Source of the DNA: Bacteroidales bacterium
Lineage (GTDB): Bacteria > Bacteroidota > Bacteroidia > Bacteroidales > WCHB1-69
DNA length: 64,000 nucleotides
Assembly: GCA_017394765.1 (NCBI GenBank)
Contig: JAFPXF010000051.1
Coordinates: 75,040 to 139,039, forward strand
Reading direction: 5' to 3'
Part shown: piece by piece, positions 63,952 to 64,000 of the stretch
Numbering within the stretch: position 1 is the stretch's first letter
Layout: every line of letters begins with the position of its first letter
Program-made: the position numbers and the translations under genes
The notes under the pieces: generated by a model
The model's database searches: none
Told to the model about the DNA's origin: nothing
Seen by the model: only the letters and a program-made list of their open reading frames with translations

Positions 63952-64000
63952 GAGTGGAGAATGGAGAGTTGAGAATGGAGAATGGAGAATGGAGAATGGA
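63950..64000 (+). repeat. 7-bp tandem repeat array (GAGAATG), open at the window end
   Basis: Seven consecutive 7-mers, GAGAGTG, GAGAATG, GAGAGTT, then four GAGAATG, plus GA. The first unit begins inside the TGA stop codon of the previous gene. The array continues off the window. Confidence 0.85.

Overview
The window is a contiguous piece of a Bacteroidota chromosome, most likely order Bacteroidales. Four observations point there. Many genes are preceded by a TAnnTTTG -7 element (usually TATTTTTG or TATCTTTG), and few have recognisable Shine-Dalgarno sequences. Lineage-typical families are present: PorV/PorQ-like and PorT-like outer-membrane proteins, BatD, meso-diaminopimelate dehydrogenase, DUF4199, a 29-residue AURKAIP1/COX24-type ribosomal protein, and a PbgE-like fusion of AMP-ligase, ACP and PlsC acyltransferase. 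Genes such as dnaE, rplS, prfB, argS, prs, rnr and rng mark it as core chromosome; I see no phage, transposase, CRISPR array or rRNA. The species cannot be named from the sequence alone.

Layout. 1-7.1 kb: the end of a heterodisulfide-reductase-like pair (HdrB, HdrA), a secreted 18-residue-repeat protein, a PP-loop protein resembling the MurL glutamate epimerase, a sugar nucleotidyltransferase, peptidase E and BatD. 7.2-13 kb: an L,D-transpeptidase lipoprotein, tRNA-Glu, two conserved unknowns, methylmalonyl-CoA epimerase, an isoprenylcysteine-type methyltransferase and L19. 13-21.5 kb: dnaE, an NfeD-family membrane protease, DUF486, a GNAT enzyme, a crotonase and 3-hydroxyacyl-CoA dehydrogenase pair, and an HTH regulator. 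21.5-27.7 kb: a gene-free AT-rich stretch, then an accessory surface locus with a GT39-type glycosyltransferase, a Cthe_2159-like beta-helix lipoprotein, a DUF2490 protein and a CotH-kinase lipoprotein. 27.8-37.8 kb: ornithine aminotransferase, ddh, a PatB-like lyase, a CPBP protease, a carboxyltransferase with a degenerate biotinyl domain, a DUF819 transporter, RlmI and CutC.

38-48.6 kb is a mostly minus-strand housekeeping block: the ligase-ACP-acyltransferase fusion, prs, prfB with a programmed +1 frameshift, recX, RNase E/G, the 29-residue ribosomal protein, HU, deoC, a PorV-like protein and an RlmL-type methyltransferase. 48.8-52.8 kb: an OmpR-type response regulator followed by pyrF-pyrK-pyrD-cdd, which form a UMP synthesis and pyrimidine salvage operon. 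52.8-64 kb: a solitary peptide-type ABC permease, an FKBP isomerase, a cytochrome-b-like membrane protein, argS, an Ig-like lipoprotein, PorT-like and AlgH proteins, ApbE, RNase R and a small membrane protein.

The features most worth a second look are the CotH/Cthe_2159/DUF2490 locus, the MurL-like protein, the carboxyltransferase whose biotin-lysine position is tyrosine, the 18-residue repeat protein, and two 7-bp-period microsatellites that begin at stop codons.
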